DNA from: CAWHOW01 sp050013795
Lineage (GTDB): Bacteria > Bacteroidota > Bacteroidia > Bacteroidales > CG2-30-32-10
Reading direction: 5' to 3'
Assembly (NCBI GenBank): GCA_050013795.1
Contig: JBEKEO010000051.1
Location: forward strand, 1-16,688
Length of the DNA: 16,688 nucleotides
Each line of letters starts with the position of its first letter. The stretch's first letter is position 1. Position numbers and translations under genes: made by a program. Shown piece after piece: positions 15,660 to 16,688 of this stretch. Under the pieces are notes generated by a model. It had not been told where the DNA came from, did no database searches, and worked only from the letters and a program-made list of their open reading frames with translations.

Positions 15660-16688
15660 TTATTTATTTAAACTCAGAATTATTTTTTTTTGAGTGAATG
15701 AACTTGCCGCCTTCAATGCCTCATAATAATTGCGCCATTTACTGCTTTGATCATATATTTTTTTAAAAGTCTTTGTAGTATGTATGGTTAATAAGTTACC
15801 CTCTTTTTGGGCTGTTGATATAAAACTACACGATTCGTTATCAATGTGTGTATTTAATGTATTTATACCTTCAACAGATATATTTTGGGGTAATGTAACC
15901 TGAACCGTATTTTCAATAGTCCGTGGATATGCTTGAAAAATATCAATTGTTCTCAGTGAGTCATTATCATCTAATGACAACTGTCTTCCAATTAATTTCC
16001 CTACCTGAAAAATATAATTGTTTCCAGCTTTGCTTAAAAGATCATTAACAGTAAAAGTTTCTGAGAAAATCAGATTGGATGTTGAATCATCACGACCCTT
16101 TTGCTTTAAAGTAAAGTTGTCAAATGATACCAGTGAAAAATCATCTTTTAAACTTTCTTCAAAATATTCTTTCTGTTGTTTGATATTTTGTTCTTGTAAA
16201 GAATTTATTTTTCGTTTTTTCTCTTCCAGGTATTCTTTATTACCAAACGTTTTATTAACTTCCTTATAATTGATGTCATATTTTTTTGAATCATCCATAT
16301 AATAATCACTGGAGTATAAGATAGGTGAATAATAATTTTCTCTAAAATATCCAGATATGTTTGATTCTTTGAGAATGGTTATATTTTCCTGAAGTTTTGA
16401 AATATCCAGAGAAATTTTATCAAGACACGTATTTTTATCTGCCTCCAGAATGGGAAGTTTAATTTTTGTTGAATTAAAATTTTTCAGATTACGATTTGGA
16501 TTAGAAATCAGTAATGCTTCTGTTCCGGCTAATTCGTCAGGAACTGTATTAAAGCAGGAATAATTATTAAACGGAAAAAAATAATCATTATTTACTTTTA
16601 AACCTGTGGCTATTTCATTACTCAGGAGCAAGTCGTCAATAGTGCCAATATAATTCGGAATACAAACCAATAAATCAGGGTTATATTT
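15660..16688 (-). CDS. DUF3857/DUF3858 transglutaminase-type protein, N-terminus outside window
   Basis: The frame is open from the right edge: 342 codons are present and the start lies beyond the window. A TTG at 16670 is not a credible start because the upstream codons, reading KYNPDLLVC, continue the protein. The visible part matches the C-terminal half of Bacteroidota DUF3857 proteins, which combine an N-terminal beta domain, a transglutaminase-like core and a C-terminal DUF3858 beta domain. Near the edge, DYFFPFNNYSCFNTVPDELAGTEALLI is split here as the DYFFPF strand and the PDELAGTEALLI segment that usually follow the core. The middle, with EEKKRKINSLQEQNIKQQ, is helical and highly charged. 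The end, with SCSFISTAQKEGNLLTIHT and FTQKKIILSLNK, matches the DUF3858-like finish. The catalytic Cys-His-Asp region would be to the right and cannot be checked. Probably first in an operon with the DUF6268 gene. Envelope location is inferred from the family. Confidence 0.8.
   Translation of the reverse strand, partial: KYNPDLLVCIPNYIGTIDDLLLSNEIATGLKVNNDYFFPFNNYSCFNTVPDELAGTEALLISNPNRNLKNFNSTKIKLPILEADKNTCLDKISLDISKLQENITILKESNISGYFRENYYSPILYSSDYYMDDSKKYDINYKEVNKTFGNKEYLEEKKRKINSLQEQNIKQQKEYFEESLKDDFSLVSFDNFTLKQKGRDDSTSNLIFSETFTVNDLLSKAGNNYIFQVGKLIGRQLSLDDNDSLRTIDIFQAYPRTIENTVQVTLPQNISVEGINTLNTHIDNESCSFISTAQKEGNLLTIHTTKTFKKIYDQSSKWRNYYEALKAASSFTQKKIILSLNK

Noticed and set aside
16668..16670. 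TTG as the start of the right-edge gene
   Set aside because: The frame continues upstream with family-like residues to the window edge, so the gene is truncated by the window.

Overview
The window looks like a chromosomal segment from a member of the Bacteroidota, probably an environmental or uncultured lineage. The evidence is two different type IX secretion (T9SS) C-terminal sorting domains, a PorP/SprF-family outer-membrane protein, an S46 dipeptidyl-peptidase, DUF6600, DUF6268 and DUF3857-type proteins, AT-rich intergenic DNA, no Shine-Dalgarno-like sites at the starts I examined, and promoters of the Bacteroidota form TTTG-N16-20-TAnnTTTG. I see no tRNA, rRNA, CRISPR array, insertion sequence or phage gene.

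Layout from left to right. (1) The 3' end of a cold-shock-domain gene with a strong intrinsic terminator. (2) A long AT-rich leader and a good promoter, then a complete secreted S46 serine dipeptidyl-peptidase. (3) A 436-bp gap, then a small secreted Trp/Tyr-rich DUF6600 protein. (4) On the minus strand, a two-gene operon: a 1758-residue PKD-repeat protein with a type B sorting domain, followed with a one-base stop/start overlap (TGATG) by a PorP/SprF-like protein. (5) A 404-bp divergent promoter region. (6) On the plus strand, a 1240-residue modular surface protein with a type A sorting domain, ending in a symmetrical terminator shared with the convergent genes. (7) On the minus strand, a DUF6268 outer-membrane protein, preceded by the C-terminal part of a DUF3857/transglutaminase-type protein that runs off the right edge.

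How the genes may work together: every complete gene here encodes a protein with an N-terminal signal peptide, so the segment is devoted to the envelope and exterior. The PKD protein and its PorP/SprF partner form a coupled pair of the SprB/SprF kind. Their divergent neighbour is exported by the same machinery but through the other sorting-domain class. The S46 peptidase would trim extracellular or periplasmic peptides to dipeptides. Its promoter shares a 14-base spacer, and the same 45-base distance to the start codon, with the promoter of the type A surface protein, which hints at common control.

No clear new system such as a defence module or novel biosynthesis is visible. The observations most worth a second look are the coupled PKD/PorP pair with a divergent type B sorting domain and one predicted disulfide per repeat, the atypical specificity residue in the S46 peptidase, and the twin promoters.
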